64,000 bases of DNA from positions 8,761,312-8,825,311 of the forward strand of contig NW_023601322.1 of NCBI RefSeq assembly GCF_014898055.3. The letters are read 5' to 3'. Numbering within the stretch: the first letter of the stretch is position 1; every line of letters begins with the position of its first letter. Position numbers and translations under genes: made by a program. The stretch is from Talpa occidentalis (taxonomy: Eukaryota; Chordata; Mammalia; Eulipotyphla; Talpidae). The notes under the pieces were generated by a model. The model ran no database searches and was not told the DNA's origin. It saw only the letters and a program-made list of their open reading frames with translations. Shown in pieces: positions 60,201 through 64,000 of the stretch.

Positions 60201-60264
60201 TGTACTATATGTCACAGAGCCAAAAAAAAAATCTTCCGCCAACTCTTCCCTCACTTGAGACCTA

Positions 60265-60485
60265 TGACCCAGAGACAGGACTATAGGGTCAGACTGCTTG
60301 GATGCAGCCCAGTTCTGCCATTTATACGCTGTGCAACTTTTGATAAGGTACTTGACCTCTCTGTGCCTCATCTACCTCATTTGCAAAACAGAAATTACAA
60401 TAGAATCTACCTTGCAGGACATGGTCAGGACTGTCAGGACCCATGCAGAGTGCTCAGAACAGTGTCTGGCACAAGGGGAATAGCT
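60265..60485 (+). mobile_element. MIR SINE, nearly complete
   Basis: The order is GGTCAGACTGCTTGGATGCA, CAGTTCTGCCATTTATACGC, TGTGCAACTTTTGATAAGGT, ACTTGACCTCTCTGTGCCTC, ATTTGCAAAACAGAAATTAC and GCTCAGAACAGTGTCTGGCA, i.e. most of MIR in sense orientation. The 207-codon open frame at 60072-60695 overlaps it and is rejected. Confidence 0.85.
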
Positions 60486-61224
60486 TCCAATAAAATCTTA
60501 TCTATTTTTCTCCTTTTTTATGCTCCTGGTTGCAGAGTCATGGCCAGAATTGGACTTAAATTTCTCATGGACTCACTTTCTCACAGACTCTCTGTTGATC
60601 CTTCACCCTCCATGTCCCAGAGTCCTGGTCGCACGCCAGCACTTGAGACGGTCCCGTTCGCGCTTCTTTCCAGCGTGATTCCCAAATGCCTGTAAACCTG
60701 ATTGTTTCCTGGGATTGTGTCAATGAATCCCCATCTAATTGGTAATTAACATATTTTCAGGTCTTTAAGATTGACAGTAAATTACTCTAAGTGATTATCT
60801 GATGTGAATTAAACTGGGGCATTGGTATTCCAAGTTTCCAGAATATTCTAGGCACTCCATAATGTTTGGTGAATGAATGAGTGACGTGAAGGGCAACAAA
60901 GAAGGTACCAGCTGGGCTACTGTAGGTTCATTTTTCCGATGTTCCCATCACAGATTGAGTCAGCCCTGCTGTGAGTAGTTACCAAATGATCTCATTTAAT
61001 TTACTAAGTGTGAACCTTAAATCATACTGGAAAGCTGGGCACGGTCACGAAAGCACATCAGTTAATTCTGGTCAACTCACCAGATACTCTGCTACATGAT
61101 AAACTTTAAAATACACTATTTACAGATTCAGATTAACCATGACTTAAGAAAATGAAATTTATAGACTTACACAATTGGCAAATTAGAGGTTATTTGGCTT
61201 ACAAAAGCACGCTTAACTTTACTG

Positions 61225-61244
61225 AAAAAAAAAAAAAAAAAAAA
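61225..61244. repeat. Poly(A) tract
   Basis: About 20 A residues with no recognisable SINE body on its left. Confidence 0.85.
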
Positions 61245-62396
61245 CACCTTCATTGGCAGTGTCTGTTTCAAACCCCCCCTGGGTGCTAAAAATATAATTC
61301 AATTTTTTCCAGGAATACATCCATTGTACAAATAAATCCAGCTACAGGATATTGCTGCTTAAGTAGACTTGGTCCAAGAACAAATGCAGGTGTCAGTAAC
61401 GAGTATATAGACTTTGTGAAAGACGAAGTTATAGAAATGTATTAAAGGTGGGATAAAAGGGCAAATCGAAGATGCCCACGAGAGGAGGTGGGAAGAGGAA
61501 GAAAATTGCCAGGAAACTGAAGCCGAAAAGGAAGCAAGTCCAGAGAAGGGGACTAAGAATGACAGGCAGCTTATGTTTTCATTTTGGCCCTAGAGAAACA
61601 GCATCTTGAGACTAGACCTGGAGACCGGACAGTGTACTATGGGGAGGCAGAAGCCAGAAAGAAGCTTCCTGGCTCTTCACCTGTCAGTGCTAGTGTACAC
61701 GGGGCAGGATGGGGACCCTAAAAAGAGGAGCCAGATGCCAAGGATTGATGCACACTCAGCTCCCATCCCCAGGACACCCCAGGAAATGTCCCCACTTCCA
61801 AGCTTGGACTCTCCTTCTGGATCGTAGTGGATAAACGGGTTCAACCTTTGATTTCACCTTTATCTTTTTTTAACCTGATGTTTTAGACACTTCAAAACCT
61901 GGATCACAAGGCTCTGAAGTCTCAACCTTTGGGCTTATTCTTACTCACCTTCTTGGATAGAGCTAGTGGGTGGGCAGAGCAGGGGCACGCTGTGGGCAGG
62001 GAGATCACTGGATAAAACCTCTCATGGAAATTCCCATGGAACCAATAGGAAATGTACCTACGATTACTGGAAAAGTCATGATTTTTTTCCTATGTTTTTC
62101 ATAAATATGTCATGACTTTTCTGACAACCAATAGAAAGAATTATCAACTGTGCCTTGTGAAAGTCTTGATGTCTAAACTCAAAGTCTAAATCAAAGAGTA
62201 GAGGTCAAACTCTAGTTGGAGACCTTTTTCTTATTCACCCGGTCCAGTGATGGAGGAGGTGGTCCTCATGAGTCGTAAGTGCCCCATTGTGGAAAGTCCT
62301 CAAACAGGTGCCAAATGAATCAAAGTGGGAGCTAAAAAGAAGGGGTGACATTGAAGGACTCTTTGGTCTCAGAAGCTAACATACCTTTCTGATTGT

Positions 62397-62452
62397 CTCA
62401 ATACGTATTGGAGAGTGGTAGCTCTCAATACGCCTTTGGGAGAGTGGTAGCT
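62397..62452. repeat. Two-copy tandem duplication (27 and 29 bases)
   Basis: Both units start CTCAATACG and end GGAGAGTGGTAGCT; they differ only in the middle. Confidence 0.9.
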
Positions 62453-62825
62453 AAGGTTACCTAGCCTGCCCATTCTACATGTCACAGACCCCCCCCCATT
62501 CTCTGTGATGCTTCAACTTTTGCTTCTCATTTCAATCTGAAAATGAAAAACAGCAGGCACTGCCCGCCTGAGGCCCCAGCTGCGTTGCTGCGACTCCTGA
62601 CCTTCCTAAGGATTGTGTCCAGCTGGGAGATTCCACCCTGCCCTTCAACACACTCCTCTTTTCGTTCAAACTGACTTGGTTTCTATTTCTGACAGAGAAT
62701 GTCAGTGACTACCTGAATCTAGTGGCTTTTCCAGGATTATCTCACCATGAGATCGTTGAAATTTATTTAAGTGGACTTTTTGCCATAGTTTGACGATATA
62801 TTATTTCTCATCCTTCTCCCTAGGT

Positions 62826-62922
62826 CACAGACATCAGAGAAATAGGATGAAAAACCTAGCATTAGACCCAAATAGAACTCCACAGACATCAGAGAAATAG
62901 GATGACAAACCCAGCATTAGCC
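62826..62922. repeat. Tandem duplication with 55-base period
   Basis: CACAGACATCAGAGAAATAG followed by GATGA.AAACC.AGCATTAG occurs at 62826 and again at 62881 with two mismatches over about 40 bases; the second unit is partial. Confidence 0.92.
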
Positions 62923-63965
62923 TTGTAGCAATTCCCTTCAAGTAGATAAGGTGTCTGGAAGAAAGAACCCAAAGAAGAAGCTGAGATTTATTTACACTTT
63001 AATTTCAGAAAATACATGTCCTACAATGCAATGTTATTTGGAACGCTGTCCTTCATTACGCAAATACCACTTGCTTTCTGAAATGCCTCATGATGGCTGA
63101 GAGTTTGTAACCTATCGTTTCTGGCTGCCAACCAAGAAAATGGCACAGTCACGGAAAGTTCACTTGTTACACAGCTGGTCTGACAGTTAATTAATGGGCT
63201 TTATTAGACTGGAGGGCAGGGGGCCCCCTGAGCCAAGTTTAGGGCCCAGTTGTGTCTCAAAGGTCAGGTGCTTCGAAGGAAGTGCAAACATCACGCTGTT
63301 AACTCCCCGAACTCCTGGCAGAGCACAGCTTTCTGTTTTGAAAGTAATGGCCTCATGTCTCTTGTGAACGAGCCCTGTTAAAGATCAAAGCAATCTTTCA
63401 TAACCTCGTTTTGATGAGTTAAGGGAAAATGAACCAGAAACACGAGGATTAAATGTCCCTTAAGACTCCCCTTGGGATGTAAATTTGGAGAAGAATGTGT
63501 TGGGCCAAACCATGTATGGGCTTTTTATCAGACCCTGACCGCGTGGGGAAAACAGAAGGTTTCTGACAAGTCGAGGCATGTCTGCCTAACTGGTCTACAT
63601 TACAGTCCTTAATGGGGTCTCCTAATGGAAAGGTCACCTGTACGCTGGTGGGGAAGGTGGTGCTCCCACCTACAGATCCCAAGCTCTTCAAATGGACCAA
63701 GTATCACCATCTACCGTTCCGGGTGTTCCTTTTGCTTTAAATCATTCAGTTCCCGAAGTGCTTCTGAACAGCTAGAGATGTCTCCTAGGGCTCCAAGCTT
63801 ATCAGGAAATATGATTTTGTTTATGTGCTAATTTTTCTCTAAAAACATAGCTCTCTCAAAGGGGTATCTGTAACACATGTAACATCAAAGAGGAATGATG
63901 ATTCAGTCTGTCTCTTAAATGTAAAATGAATGTAAGGCCATTGAGGGCTTTGCTTGTGTTTCTTA

Positions 63966-64000
63966 AGGTGAAGTTCGCATAACATAAAATTCGCCATACT
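63966..64000 (-). mobile_element. Edge of an old LINE-1 3' end
   Basis: GTGAAGTTCGCATAACATAA followed by AATTCGCCATACT matches the outer end of L1M 3' UTRs (usually AAATTCACATAACATAAAAT) in reverse orientation. The element continues beyond the window. Confidence 0.6.

Larger units (their letters stand above)
33216..64000. other. Intergenic region downstream of BCL2
   Basis: In human, the 3' ends of BCL2 and PHLPP1 face each other across more than 100 kb without well-established coding genes, so this span is most likely intergenic. Recognised repeats are listed separately. I find nothing assignable in 33260-33780, 33990-34850, 36640-37340, 39340-40250, 43450-43630, 45350-46130, 46600-47740, 47910-49160, 49700-50770, 50940-53530, 53560-54300, 54910-56900, 57260-57900, 58500-60260, 60490-62390 and 62930-63960 apart from short A/T tracts. 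No frame shows a known domain or a convincing exon. Confidence 0.75.

Noticed and set aside
60072..60695. 207-codon plus-strand open frame
   Set aside because: Its middle is a MIR element; the rest has no recognised similarity.
60000..63000. Orthologue of the human minor cluster region (mcr) of BCL2 breakpoints
   Set aside because: Expected here by distance from the gene, but I cannot match any stretch to the human mcr from memory.

Overview
This is a vertebrate (placental mammal) genomic window dominated by non-coding DNA. The one protein-coding segment I can support is the terminal coding exon of BCL2 (27890-28024, + strand). It encodes the second half of the BH2 motif and the C-terminal membrane anchor. 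A roughly 5.2 kb 3' UTR follows, ending near 33215 at an AATAAA signal. Many stretches of this UTR match the human BCL2 3' UTR as I remember it, including the AU-rich element, microRNA seed matches and the segment that in humans is the follicular-lymphoma major breakpoint region (MBR).

Layout: 1-27889 is the last intron of BCL2 (exons 1 and 2 are outside the window, to the left). It holds tRNA-derived SINEs, L1/L2/MIR/DNA-transposon fossils, microsatellites, G-run tracts and a CpG-dense patch near 15.2-16.1 kb. 27890-33215 is the last exon. 33216-64000 is intergenic: by human synteny it faces the 3' end of PHLPP1, which is not reached here. It contains more SINEs, three pairs of diverged local duplicates, a GC-rich LTR-like block on the minus strand (about 40.27-42.87 kb) with clustered CCAAT boxes and a TATA-like box, CA-rich arrays and the edge of an L1 fragment at the right end.

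Organism: BCL2 fixes the clade as mammalian. The lineage-specific SINE has a tRNA-like head beginning GGCCTCCCTGGTGGCGCAG, an unrelated pyrimidine-rich body and a tail ending AAATAAATCTTT plus poly(A). Its head resembles cetartiodactyl CHR-type SINEs but its body does not match the ruminant/whale type. A camelid (Vic-1-like SINE) is my best guess, by inference only. Copies with intact 12-16 bp target-site duplications show fairly recent activity.

The long open frames elsewhere are chance or low-complexity frames. No new protein system is visible. The most unusual items are the LTR-like minus-strand promoter block, the poly(A)-tailed micro-SINE at 44.32-44.37 kb, the paired local duplications, and species differences in the MBR and the miR-15/16 site of BCL2.
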